A DNA stretch of 64,000 nt from positions 1 through 64,000 of the forward strand of contig BDIU01000303.1 in the NCBI GenBank assembly GCA_002118135.1, read 5' to 3'. Each line of letters opens with the position of its first letter. The first letter of the stretch is position 1. This document shows positions 1-11,600 of the stretch, piece by piece. The notes beneath the pieces are model-generated. The model worked only from the letters and a program-made list of their open reading frames with translations. It searched no databases and had not been told where the DNA came from. The DNA is from Trebouxia sp. TZW2008. Its lineage: Eukaryota; Chlorophyta; Trebouxiophyceae; Trebouxiales; Trebouxiaceae. The translations under genes and the position numbers were made by a program.

Positions 1-527
1 TATGCCCAAATGCACAGTGAGTTGCAAATGCTGAGCATCAGCGCAACCTGCCAAATCAGTCACCAGCTGCGACTCACTATGCAGTACTGCATACTGCATG
101 CCTCATCTAACTAAATGTTGAGTTGACCTCGACAGCTCAGCCTACAATCATTCACAGCTACCGCTGTGACCATACCCTCAGCTTCACTGCAGATGAAGCT
201 AAGGGTGATGTTTCAGCAGAAGCTGTACGTTGCTGCAGTATGGGCTGTCGGGCTGACTCATCCCATACATGTTTGCTGATGAAATTCTACAGCTCTGCTA
301 GGTGCATACAGAAGCAGTAATCTGCGTCCAAATATGTCCAGAGCAGCTTTATGGCCATCATCACAAACTGCTGAGTGACCCATGAGTTGTTTTTTGTCAT
401 TGTGCTAAGTCACAAGTTGCATGCATGACTAGAACCAACTGTGGTGTCAAGTCCAACAGCTCATACTGCAACAAGCTACAGCTTCTGCTCAACAGGTTTC
501 CTCAACTTCACCTCAGTTTGAAAATGT

Positions 528-1307
528 GATTTTTCCAGCAGAAGCTGTAGGTGGCTGCACTATGGGCTGTTGGACTGAATCATCGGTTGCATGCTTGCTT
601 GTCAGACTCCACAGCTCTGCTAGGTGCCTACAGAAGCAATACCTTCCCTCCAACCAATTGTGGGCGTCACATGCAGGCTTTGCAGCCTGGCACAGCAACA
701 GCACTGTACGCAGTGACGCTTGAAGCCATTGCTGGGGATGTCCCATCAGCTTCCCAGCAAGCAGCAAAGACGATTGAGCAAATCACTGATCACATTGTCT
801 GGTTCATGCAATGCTAAGTGTGTGCGTCACATGCAGGCGCTGCAGCCAGGAGCAGCAACAGCTTTGGATGCAGCGACTCTTGAAGCTATTGCTGGGGATG
901 TGCCCTCTGCTTTCTTGGCAGCAGCAAAGGCAATTGACCAAACCACAACTTATATTGCCAGATTCATGCAATGCTAAGTGTGTGCGTCACATGCAGGCGC
1001 TACAGCCCGGCGCAGCCACAGCGTTAGATGCAGCAACTGTTGAAGCCATTGATGGTGATGTGCCCTCAATCTCATCACGAGCAGCACAATTTGCTGAGCA
1101 ACCTACAAAATCAAATGGCTGCCTGACATGCAGGCGCTCCAGCCAGGAGCAGCAACAGCTTTGGATGCAGCGGCTCTTGAAGCTATTGCTGGGGATGTGC
1201 CATCAGCTTTCTTGGCAGCAGCACAGGTGGTCGGGCAGCCTCTGGTACAGGTCATGGTGGCATCTGGACTCCAGCCCAGCAAAGCTGCAAGCAAACGCAT
1301 GATCAAG
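528..1307 (+). CDS. Unidentified plus-strand gene, two candidate exons (partial)
   Basis: I do not recognise this product. Two stretches look like exons because each has degraded copies beside it. The first, about 540-629, follows a pyrimidine-rich acceptor and reads AEAVGGCTMGCWTESS... up to a GTGCCT donor; an older copy lies at about 205-300. The second, 1134-1307, starts after ACATGCAG and reads ALQPGAATALDAAALEAIAG, continues through VMVASGLQPSKAASKRMIK, and stops at AAG|GCAAGT, which looks like a GC-AG intron donor. The composition is Ala-rich and helical, with no catalytic motif that I can see. The gene probably begins left of the window. I could not find its last exon or stop codon. 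Exon limits are inferred from splice signals and from where the copies break. Confidence 0.4.
677..1133. repeat. Acceptor-side exon copies, left gene
   Basis: Three tandem copies begin after ATGCAG at 677, 837 and 997; the intact exon follows at 1134. Each repeats the acceptor and the first part of the exon (Ala-Leu-Gln-Pro-Gly...). Spacings are 160, 160 and 137 bp. They also share intron sequence (about 806-836 and 966-996 are nearly identical). Confidence 0.8.
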
Positions 1308-1344
1308 GCAAGTTGCACGGCCATGTACCCTTGTATTTATCTCT

Positions 1345-1905
1345 ATTCTGTTGTCAGCATGATCAAGGCAAGACGCGAGCCTATCTTTTGTGACTGTCTC
1401 TGTTCCTTGGGCAGCCTCTGGCGCAGGTCATGGTGGCATCTGGCCTGCAACCCAGCAAAGCTGCAAGCAAACGCATGATCAAGGCAAGTCATACAGCCTT
1501 GTGGTCTCCGACTGTGCAGTCTTCACTGGTTGTGGCTGCCGTTGTCTGTTCATCGACATGATCAAGTCATGGTGGCAGTTGGACTGCCGCCAAGCAAAGC
1601 AGCATGCAAACGCATGATCAAGGCAAGTCACATGCACCCTCTGGCTGCATGGTCTTCATGATATCTTTGTGATCGTCTGTGATTTTTGTTAGCATGAATG
1701 AGGCAACTCGTGCAACCCAGCAAAGCTGCCAGCAAACGCATCATCAGGGCAAGCTGCATGTATCCTCTGGCTGTGCGGTCTTCATTTACTGTTGCGGTAA
1801 TCCTTGTCTGTGTGTTAGCATACTGTTGCGGTGGTCTTTGTCTGTGTGTTAGCACGATCAAAGCAATTTGCATAGCCCAGCAGAGCTGCAAGCAAGGATT
1901 CATCG
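1345..1905. repeat. Donor-side exon copies, left gene
   Basis: The end of the exon, CATGATCAAGGCAAGT and flanking bases, recurs downstream at about 1358, 1475, 1557, 1613, 1738 and 1852. The longest copies (about 1409-1490 and 1700-1760) include the coding stretch for QPSKAASKRMIK. Most keep the AAG|GCAAG junction; the rightmost copies are the most degraded. Confidence 0.75.
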
Positions 1906-2616
1906 CGGCAGCTCACACAAACTGGCTTTTGTGACTGTCTCTGATTGAGATGGGTAGTGCTCATGATGCAAATACACAGAGGACTGAGGTTCAAAACAGT
2001 AGAGTCATGATGTGCAGGGAGGAGGGGTGCAGGTAAACAATGCACGCATCACATCTGAAGACCATGAGTTGCAACAGGATGACCTCATAGAGGGGCGGTT
2101 GCTGCTGTTGGCAGCAGGCAAGAAAAACAAGCTGCTTGTCAGGATTGAATGAACTGCTCAGCACTGTAAGCTCAGAAAACTCTTCTGCAACAGAGACACC
2201 AGCTGCATGAAATTTGGCAGCTCTCACGCATCAAGGCATGGAGTGAATCAGAATCTTGAAATTGAATCTTAGTCCTGCATGGCAACATCTTCACATCATG
2301 CAAGATGCAACCCCATGCACATACAAGTAACTTGCGCAGAAACGACTACAGAGCGCTGTCAAGCCGCGACGTGAATATTTGTAAGTCACAGCAGTATCTG
2401 TTTGGGAGAGGAGGGGCATCAGCTGCAAGCAAAACTCGCGTCCGTAGTTGGGTACGTGATGTCTCGTCTTGCATATGCACATGCGTTGGTCGCACGAACG
2501 CTGCTCATTTGAAATATAATTCACCATCGCGTCGCATCACAGCAGGTGTGCTCGATTTTGGCATTGTCAAGTCAGACGCTTCCCCAATCTGCAGGCTGTA
2601 GCCGTCAGCTGCTGTC
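1906..2616. other. Intergenic stretch and epoxide hydrolase promoter
   Basis: No convincing coding exon is visible on either strand. The right end must hold the promoter and 5' UTR of the epoxide hydrolase. An AT-rich GAAATATAATTC at about 2510-2521 is the best core-promoter candidate. The last exon of the left gene may also lie here, but I could not place it. Confidence 0.4.
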
Positions 2617-5600
2617 ATGGCAACACCTTACACCATCAATGTTGACCAGGCAGTCTTGGACGACCTCAAACGCCGATTGCAGCACACTCGGTTGCCTGAC
2701 CATATACCTGGAACATACTGGGACTATGGCACAGAGCCATCTTATCTGAAGGTGCATCATCAACAGTCGGTCTACACTGCTTCAACAGAGCATGTGCATG
2801 TGCATGTGCGTGCATGTGCTTGCATTCCAAGACTGCCCCAGAAAATACTGCTTTGCTGCATGGTTACATATGCTGCAACTTCCGCAGAGCACGCTCGACT
2901 TTGAAGCAAAGGCTCCACAAACGCATGCCTGTTTGGCATTGCCTTGTGAAAACCCATGCAGGAGGTTTTGAATCATTGCATCACTTTGTCCGACTGCTGT
3001 TTTTGAACATGCACCACAATAGGCATGCCTAGCTGGCATGCATTCACTGAGGCACAGTGCACATGCGAGCTTTTGAACCATTGCATCTTTGAACGCTGTC
3101 AAGTCCGAGTAGGAGCTTCTTCATCATTGGATTACGTCATATGACAGGAGAGCTCATGAGGCCAAGTTCAACAAGTCCCTGCATCATTTCAAGATGCCGG
3201 TCAACACCATTGACTGCGCTTTGTGCATGAATGGTCATCAACATCAAGTGCACCCCAATTGCATGCCTGGCTGGCATCAACTGAATTGCAAATCATGCAG
3301 GAGCTTCTGAATCATTGGATTACTTCATGTGATTGGAGAGCGCATGAAGCAAAGCTCAACAAGTCCCTACATCACTTCAAGATGCCAGTCAACACCATTG
3401 ACCTGCATTTTGTCCATGAGAGGTCATCACAAGCTGGTGCTATCCCTTTGGTCCTGATTCATGGTTGGCATCAACTGATCTGCAAATCATGCAGGAGCTT
3501 CTGAACCACTGGATCGCTTCATATGACTGGAGGGCCCATGAAGCAAAGCTCAACAAGTCCCTACATCACTTCAAGATGCCGGTCAACACCATTGACCTGC
3601 ATTTCGTGCATGAGAGGTCCTCACAAGCTGGTGCTATCCCTCTAGTGCTGATCCATGGTTGGCCTGGCAGCATTCTGGAGTTCACTGAGCTCATCCCCCA
3701 GCTAGTCAACCCAGGTATGCTCAGCAAGATCACATGATCTGCCAAGCTTGACAGCATCACACATGTTCGTCCGTTGACACACTGGAAAACCTAATTGTTT
3801 GCAGAAGCTTGAGTATGTCAAGGATTAGCTTGCGTTGGTACCAAGCCGCTTTGAGCAGAGCTGTTTGCACTGCTGACACGTGCACTCAGCGGGATTGTGG
3901 GACCTCAACAGCCAGCATGGAACAATGATGATCCCGACAGTAGTCGTTGGAACCTCATCAGCAAGCATGTCAAAATGACAGTCAAGATGGTGGTCACGGA
4001 ACCACATAGACAAGCATGCCCCCAAAAATGGTCATGAGACCTAATCAGCGAGCATAATGATGAGGCTCATGATGCCAACAATGTTTATTGTAGGGCCAGG
4101 CAAGCAGGCCTTTCATGTGGTGGCTCCCTCCTTGCCAGGCTTTGCCTTCTCCTCAGCTCCCAAGCAGAAGGGCTTTGGCCTGAAGCAGATTGCCAAGACC
4201 TTCAACCAGCTCATGCTGGAGCTTGGATACACCAAGTATGTTGCACAAGGTCAGTTGCTGACTCAACGTTGTGATAAGAGCCCTTGAGACTTTGTCTCAA
4301 AGTCTATCTGTGTGAATGTTAAAGATTCTGTGTAAATATTGCATGGGATTACATGCACAGCAGGAAGGTTGCCAAGAGTAATGCTTATGGCTAATTCCCC
4401 CACGTTGTTACTGAAGCTTTGTCACGCGCAGTCACCAGCACAACCACAGAAACTTCGCTAAACCCATGTCAGACCTTTTTCACATCATGACATGCTTGCA
4501 CCAGGATTTGTCACGACATGCAAGCAGCTGTTTCAGCTCTCTGTCATGTGACAGGTGGGGTGCTATGCTGTCAAAGGCCCTGGGCTTGTACCACTCTGAT
4601 CACTGCAAGGGCATCAGCATGAAAATGCCTGCATTGAACTTTTCATGACAGTCAATCAGCTATTGCAGTTTCCACTGCAAATTTGATCACTGAAAGGCTG
4701 TCAATATCATTATGCTTGCATCAGACTCCACATGGCCGTCGATCATCTTGCACTCTTCTGTGACAGGTGGTGACTGGGGAGCCATGCTGTCAAAGGCCCT
4801 GGGCTTATACCATTCCGATCACTGCAAGGGCATCCATATCAACATGTTGGCAGCAGCGCCCCGCTTCTACAACCCTCGGCATATACTGCAGATGGCAAAT
4901 GCCTTTTTGCCTTACCTGGACCAATATCCCATCTTTGCCACTGCACAGGAGATCTCATGGCTCAAAGACACCAGGCATTTTGAGACTCAGGAAGCAGGTA
5001 GGGTAGTCTCCCATTGTGTGTGCTGTGTTCCTTTGCTCTTGAAGTGTTCATTACAATGTAGACAGCAATGGACTGTTGCACAAGCTATTACCGCATGCTT
5101 GCCACGCATTTTGCAACTCAGAAGCATGTCAGGCATGTATCCTACCTAAGGGGTGCTGCACATTATCTTTGCTTGCACTTGCGCCATGTCTCCTCATCAC
5201 AGCCATCGAGTTGTGTTGTATGGTTGCAGCTCCTGTGCCACCGCAATGCAAAGATGTACAGTCCATGCATGCAGACACCCCCCTGGTGCACATCTCATTG
5301 TGGCTGTTGTGCTGCCTTAATCAGTATGCAGTGTCAAGGCCCCAGGTGACAACACAAGCATGTCAGAAGTTTAGCTTTTGGGTCCGCAATTTTTGGGTGT
5401 TTTTGTACCCATGTACATGGAAAGCTTGACTCAAATTCTGGCTGGCTGATGATTCTAAAGCTAGTTTCACAATTGTTACAACAGCTCGCTGTTACATGAG
5501 GTGGCTGCTGCAGCGTACAATGAAGAGCAAGCCACAAAGCCCCAAACTCTGGGCTATGGATTGAATGACTCACCCGCCGGTCTCTTGGCATGGATTGTGG

Positions 5601-7070
5601 AAAAGTTTCACACGTGGACAGACAGGCGGCAAAGCAACGGCCACATCCCTTTTGACAAGAACTTCATCCTCACCAATGTGTGCCTATACTGGTTGACTGG
5701 CAATGTCACTTCCAGCTTCAGAATCTACTATGAGAGCAAACACACTGGAGACAGAGGCAGGATTGTTGCCAAGGAATACTGCAAGGTAAGGGAATTTGAT
5801 GCACAGTAACTGGAAGCACCACCTTTAGCATTTCACTATGCTATCAGGATCAACTCACTGGAGGCAGGGGCGGAATCGTTGCCAAAGCATAGTGACAGCA
5901 TAACTACCGCATGCCAGGTACATACACCAGGAATGCTGCAGTGATGCTATCACTATGCTGTGGCTATACTGCTGCTCTGCTGTGGATACGCAGCAGCTGT
6001 ACTGCTGCTGTGCTGTAGCTATGCTATGACTATGCTGCAACTATGCTGTCACTGTGCTATGGCTATGCAGTTTCTTTGTCGTTGATACGCTGAATGCATG
6101 CTGCAGCTATGCTGTTGTTTGCTGTAGCTATGCTTTTGCTATGCTGTGACCATGCGTTCATGATGTTGCAGCTATGCTGTCACTATGCTGTGGCTATCCT
6201 GTTGATATGCTGAAGACATGCTGCAAACGTGTTGCAGCTGTGCTGTAGCTATGCTGTGAGTATGCTGCAATCAAGCCGCAGCTATGCTTTAGCTATGCCC
6301 TGCCGAAACAGTAGCTATGCTGTTGTGAAGCTGTCACTTGCTTTGGCTCTGCCACTCCTATGCTACGTGTATGCTGTTTCTGTTTGAGTCTACGCTGTGG
6401 CCATGCTGTGAGTATGCTGCCACTAGGCTGTCACTTGCTGTAGCTATACTGTGGCTGTGCTGTCAATCTGCTCTTGCTATGCTGTAGCTACAGTGTTGCG
6501 GAGCGTTGGCTATGGTGTGGCTAAGCTGTCCGCGGGCTGAGGTCATGTCAAAGCTATGGTGTAGCTATGCTGTGATTGTAATGTCACTACTCTGCCCCTG
6601 TGCTGTAGCTTTGCTGTACTATCCTGTACGCAAGCCGCCACTATGCTGCTGCCATGCTGTGGCTAAGCTGTAGCTATGCTGTTGCTTTGGTTCCACTATG
6701 CTGGAGGTCATGCTGTAGACAGGCTATAACCGTGCTGTCCCTATCCTGTAGCTGCTGTTGCTACACTGCCATTATGATGTAGATACAGTGCTGCTCTGGT
6801 GTGGCTATGTCCTGACTATCCTGTTGCTTTGGTTGTGCTGCGCCATACTTTTGCTGTAATGCACTGCAGGTGCCAACTGGTATTGCTGTCTTCCCTAAGG
6901 AGATCTACAAAATGCCCAAGAACTGGGCGCACAGTCTCTACAATCTGCAGCATTGGACAGTGTATGATCAAGGCGGTCATTTTGCAGCCAAAGAGGAGCC
7001 AGAGCTGTTAGCCCAAGACATGCAGACGTACTTTGGCAACAGAAGCATTTTTGGGCAGATATTCTACTGA
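2617..7070 (+). CDS. Epoxide hydrolase, microsomal/EHN type
   Basis: An alpha/beta-hydrolase that opens epoxides to diols. Six exons join in phase: 2617-2751, 3495-3714, 4100-4249, 4767-4997, 5514-5785 and 6870-7070, about 400 residues, the normal length for EHN-type enzymes. Exon 1 carries the N-terminal EHN segment with a YWDYGTEPSYL-type motif. Exon 2 has the oxyanion-hole motif HGWPGS. Exons 3 and 4 together make the nucleophile elbow GGDWG, whose Asp is the catalytic nucleophile. Exon 5 supplies lid tyrosines in FRIYYES. Exon 6 has the catalytic histidine in DQGGHFAAKEEPE. The start is ATG in GTCATGG, the first in-frame ATG before the EHN motif. Substrate cannot be told from sequence; xenobiotic or lipid epoxides are typical for the family. 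Exons 2, 4 and 5 have broken partial copies in neighbouring introns. Confidence 0.9.
2960..3494. repeat. Graded copies of epoxide hydrolase exon 2
   Basis: Copies of the acceptor edge of exon 2 (AGGAGCTTCTGAA...) start at about 3301, 3112, 3067 and 2963. The copy at 3301 is nearly perfect and runs to the HGW codons. It then jumps back to intron sequence (CATCAACTGATCTGCAAATC) just before the real exon at 3495; the period is 194 bp. The copy at 3112 is shorter. The two leftmost keep only about 25 bp. Confidence 0.85.
4552..4650. repeat. Copy of epoxide hydrolase exon 4 start
   Basis: GTGACAGGTGGGG followed by about 65 bp almost identical to the start of exon 4 at 4767. The copy lacks the GAC codon region of GGDWG, so it has lost the catalytic nucleophile and cannot replace the real exon. 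Confidence 0.8.
5850..5895. repeat. Donor-side fragment of epoxide hydrolase exon 5
   Basis: About 45 bp resembling the last part of exon 5 (ACTGGAGGCAGGGGCGGAAT, then GTTGCCAAAG) sits about 65 bp downstream of the real donor at 5785. Confidence 0.6.
5895..6865. repeat. Degenerate GCTATGCTGT intron satellite
   Basis: Nearly the whole last intron of the epoxide hydrolase is built of degenerate repeats of about 10-12 bp around GCTATGCTGTAGCTATGCTG. It has no open coding sense, and the repeat ends a few bases before the exon 6 acceptor. Confidence 0.85.
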
Positions 7071-7604
7071 GCACATTGAAGATTGGCACCGCAAATTTGA
7101 CATAGATCCTGCGACAGATGCGGTCTTGAGCAGCTAGTTCATTGAGGGCATGTGATGTTTGTGGGTGATGCAAACTTGACACATTTGGTGCATTCAGCAC
7201 CCATTGTTGAAGTGGGACAGGCCAGTGGGTGTGGTTCAGATTCAGCATTGAATGAGCCAGTCCTGACATATGTCGATTTACACAGCAAAGCTGCCAAGAC
7301 CCAATGCTGAGAATCTGTGTAAGTGGTGCAATGAGGGACACATTGCAAATGGATGTTGATTCGTACTCAGACTACGTCCTGGACAATATAAATTCTGTTG
7401 CAAGCTTTGCGCACTGCTGATGTATTTGAAACTGTGTGTACAGTAAACTCTTGTTCAGCCGACTGCTTAAGTTGTTGCCCATTCAATGATTGTTGTCAAC
7501 TGCCTCTGAGAATTATGACTGATGTTATTCTATTTCAGCTAGCATCATTGTTCGCATTTAGCTAGATGCTTATTGTAAGTGACTGATGCAGATTGGCAGG
7601 CAGA
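7071..7604. other. 3' region of epoxide hydrolase
   Basis: Follows the TGA at 7068-7070. I see no coding exon. It presumably contains the 3' UTR; TGTAA-type motifs, used as poly(A) signals in many green algae, occur at about 7319 and 7574. A short GA run at about 7606-7620 marks the edge of the retroelement tail. Confidence 0.35.
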
Positions 7605-8510
7605 GAGAACGAGAGAGAGAGAATAATTTTACATGCTTTAGCCAGCCAACAAGGCTGATCACATGTGCCACACTGTGGCAATGACTATATGTCCATGAAA
7701 TACAGGCAGTCTATGACATAGTGAAACAACCCCAAATGATCATGTTGCGCAGGAAAAGCGCGCATGTTATAACCGCAGCTCTCAAACAAACCAGGGTAGT
7801 TGGCCCGCACCCCAGCCAATGCTCCACATTCAAACACTAAGTGCCTGTCATCGCCTAAGGCCCCAGAACCACACAGTCTGCACAGCCTACTAGGCTACAG
7901 GCTCTAGCAATGCCACTGCAACGACCAGCAGCAATAGGAAGCTGGTGACAACCAAGCCTAAACTGTAGAAAGCGCTGCATGTTCCTGNNTGCATGTTCCT
8001 GCCAGAAACAGGCAATTGACAATATCGTCTACGAGCACTAAAAGGCTGAAACCACTGAGAGAGAGAGAGAGAGAATAATTTTACATGCTTTGGCCAGCCA
8101 ACAAGGCTGATCACATGTGCCACACTGTGGCAATGACTATACGTCCATGAAATTCAGGCAGTCTATGACATAGTGAAACACCCCCAAACGATCATGTTGC
8201 GCAAAAAAAAGCACGTACGTTATAACCGCAGCTCTCAAACAAACCAGGGTAGTTGGCCCGCACCCCAGCCAATGCTCCACGTTCAAACACTAAGTGCCTT
8301 TCATCGCCTAAGGCCCCAGAACCACACAGTGTGCACAACCTACAGGCTCTAGCAATGCCACTGTGACGACCAGCAGCAATAGTAAGCTGGTGACAACCAA
8401 GCCTAAACTGTAGAAAGCGCTGCATGTTCACGCCAGAAACAGGCAATTGACAATATCGTCTACGAGTGCTGAAAGGCTGAAACCACTGAGCATATGTGTA
8501 ACAAACCACG
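7605..8510 (-). mobile_element. Tandem 3' tails of a non-LTR retrotransposon
   Basis: Two copies of about 453 bp lie head to tail (about 7605-8057 and 8058-8510), each ending on the minus strand at a GA-rich run. The minus-strand translation has the look of the Cys/His segment that closes LINE reverse transcriptase ORFs: FLQFRLGCHQL, then RLCTLCGSGALGDERHLVFE. No reverse transcriptase core is present, so these are dead 5'-truncated fragments or one tail duplicated. The left copy contains the N gap, so part of the duplication could be a scaffolding artefact. Confidence 0.65.
7988..7989. other. Assembly gap (2 N)
   Basis: Two undetermined bases interrupt the left retroelement copy. GCATGTTCCTG occurs on both sides of the gap, which suggests a join made within repeated sequence. 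Confidence 0.95.
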
Positions 8511-8662
8511 CCTGCACAATGTATGATATCCTTCTACGTAATCCCCGTGATGCACATGCCACTTTTTGACTAAACGCACAGGACGCAGTCAGAGAGCACA
8601 GCGGGTCCAGCACCGGATAAAGCAGTCACCTAATCACAATCGCGGCGATCGGCATCAAATGA

Positions 8663-11600
8663 AGGTCCACATTCAAGCTCAGGTCAGCTGCACCATCCGC
8701 CAGCCATTTCAATGCTGCGCAACGCTCCGACTTGAAGCTGCTGCTGTCCATTCAGGAGTTTGCACAGCTGAACTGGGGCAAGGTGCTGCCTTCTGGATCA
8801 GTCGTGCGCGATGCTGCAAGTGCCTTTTGCCGGGCCTACGGACTATTCAGCTTGCATTGTCGCCTTTTGGCAAACGGCGAAAACCTTGACTTGAACACCC
8901 CTCTCCAGCAGGTCGTACATAGTATGTCAGCAACAATGCTTCCACTTACTGCACGGTCTCAACAAGGACTGTGAGTGCAGTTGGATCCTAAAGGGACAGG
9001 CGTGGTCAAGCTGGACGCCATCTTCCATTCTTCGGCCTCGTTTGCAGTCTGGCAAATTCTGTCTGTGGAGACAAAGCACCCTGCCTGGGAGGACAGCTGC
9101 AAAGGATTCGTGCTGCCTCTGTTGTCACATCTTCTGCCCAAGGACAGTGATGAGGATGTGATCAGGCAGATCATGTTAGTTCATCCAAGGCAGCTGGCGT
9201 ATGCCTCAGAAAAGGCTGACTTGCCGACTGACTACTGCGTCCAGCCAGTAGCATTGCCCTGCCTTTCATGGGCATTGCAGGTTCTGAAGTATGCACAACA
9301 AGGGTTTGACGGCTTCATTGAGTTTGCAGAAGCTGCAAAGGCAGCCGCATCAGACAGCGCTCCTCAGATTATTCAGTTGCAATCTGCTGTGGTCTTTGAG
9401 GATGCCAAAATTGGACTTGGGGTCTCTGAACCCAACCCGCAGGAAACGCTAGGGGACATTTGCAAGATGGATCCAAACTGCTACATATCTGTCAGTTACC
9501 TGGATCACATCGTCGCAGCGTTGTTGATGATGAAGCTCTCACTGTTGGTAGCAGCAGTGCGTAGCGACAGCCTAGAAACGTGCAATGCTCAGGCAACTCT
9601 GTGGTCAGTCATTGCAACCTTCACTGACAGCCTGAGGCAGCAGAAGTATGCAAGCATAGACAGCTGCTCTGAGGATGACGTTTCAAAGATACAGCGCCTA
9701 TCACTGATGCTGGTGCAGCTGCTGCTGCGAATGATACGCCAAGCCATCAAAGACAGCTCACAGCAAGCGTTCCACAGCATAGAACTACTGCACGTCCTGC
9801 TGCTGTCACCATTCAAGCCAGTGGGGGACAGCATTGCAGCTGAGATCATTGATGCAGGTATGTGTGCAACCCTTACTTTCTGCCTCAATGCTCACGGTCA
9901 CTTCTTTCCGCCTCATTGCATTTTGTCTCCTTGTGCAAGGATGGTGCTGCATGCAATTTTTTTGCAGGCTCTCTTGATATGTTGAGGTCACGCAAAGGTT
10001 TTGTCTCGCAGCACAGCATCAGGATTAATTATGCCAGCATGCTCATGCTGTGCCGCTGGCAAGCTTGATTTGCTTGAGTGTTGGCTGAATGTTTTCGTCA
10101 ACTGACCTTGATGCATGTGGACTGCACAGCCTTTTGCGTGACAGTTCTGCTTGCAGACCAGTTCACGTCCCCAGCAGATTTTACAGTGATGATGGCTCAT
10201 CTCAATGCGCTGATGTTTGCACCATTTGTTGCGTGTCAAAAGCCTGCGCATGCTTGCAGCTGACGTCGTCTCTCTGACACCACCTTTTGAGGGCAAGCAG
10301 CAGGCAGGCGTGCAAAGTGCTGCTGCTGCTTGTGACCCAGCAGGAGTTTGGCTCACAAAGCCATATGCTTGGTGCCTGTTTGCAGGTGGCATTGTCTCTC
10401 AAATAGCAGCCTTGGAGGGCAAGCGGCGGGCAGCAGGCAGGCGTGCAAAGTGCTGCTGCTGCTTGTGACCAGGCAGGCATTCAATGCAAAACACAGGGCC
10501 ACACGCCTGGTGCCTGTTTGCAGGTCGCATTGTCTCTCTGATAGCAGCCTGGGAAGGCAAGCGACGGGCAGCAGGGGAGGCATGCAAAGTGCTGCGGTTG
10601 CTTGTGACGCAGCAGGGATACAGAGCCATACGCCTGGTGCCTTTTTGCAGGTGTGGTTGTCCCTCTGATAGCAGGCTTAGAGGGCAAGCGTCATGCAGCA
10701 GCGAAGATTTGCAGAGTGCTGCTGCTTGTGGTCCAGCAGGAGTTGGGTGCAAGACACAGAGCCTCACGCCTGTTGCCTGTTTGCAGGTAGCATTGTCTCT
10801 CTGACAGCAGCCTTAGAGGGCAAGAGGCAGGCAGCAGGGGAGGCATGCAAAGTGCGGCTGCTGCTTGTGATCCAGCAGGAATTTGCTGCAAACACAGAGC
10901 CACACGTCTGGTGCCTATTTGCAGATGGCATTGTCTGTCTGATAGCAGCCTTAGTGGACAGGAGGCAGGGGAGGCATGCAAAGTGCTGCGGTTGCTTGTG
11001 ACGCAGCAGGGATACAGAGTCCATACGGCTTGTGCCTGTTTGCAGGTGTCGTTGTCCCTCTGATAGCAGCCTTAGAGGGCAAGCGTCATGCAGCAGCAGA
11101 GATATGCAGAGTGCTGCTGCTTGTGGTCCAGCAGGAGCTTGGCGCAAGACACAGAGCCTCATGCCTGTTGCCTATTTGCAGGTCGCATTGTCTCTCTGAT
11201 AGCAGCCTTAGAGGGCAAGAGGCAGGCAGCAGGGGAAATATGCAAAGTGCTGCTGCTGCTTGTGACCAAGCAGGCATTCAATGCAAAACACAGCGCCACA
11301 CGCCTGGTGCTTGTTTGCAGGTCGCATTGTCTCTCTGATAGCAGCCTTAGAGGGCAATAGGCAGGCAGCAGGGGAGATATGCAAAGTGCTGCTGCTGCTT
11401 GTGACCAAGCCGGAGTTCTATGCAAAAATAGAGCCATACGCCTGGTGCCTGTTTGCAGGTGGCCTTGTCTCTCTGATAGCAGCCTTGGAAGGCAAGCGGC
11501 AGGCGGCAGGGGAGGCATGTAGAGTGCTGCTGCTGCTTGTGACCAAGCAGGGATTTGAGTGCAAATATAGAGCCATACGACTGGTGTCTCGCATGCAAGG

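Noticed and set aside
2960..3494. Mutually exclusive alternative exons in the epoxide hydrolase
   Set aside because: The copies lack a donor and stop mid-exon, so they cannot substitute for exon 2; the older ones keep only about 25 bp.
8192..8509. Active retrotransposon
   Set aside because: Only the C-terminal tail is present, with no endonuclease or reverse transcriptase core, so it cannot be autonomous.
10260..11458. Ten functional cassette exons in the U-box gene
   Set aside because: Only the last unit continues to a donor (11665). Earlier units end within the exon and run into the next acceptor, and most spacings are not multiples of 3.
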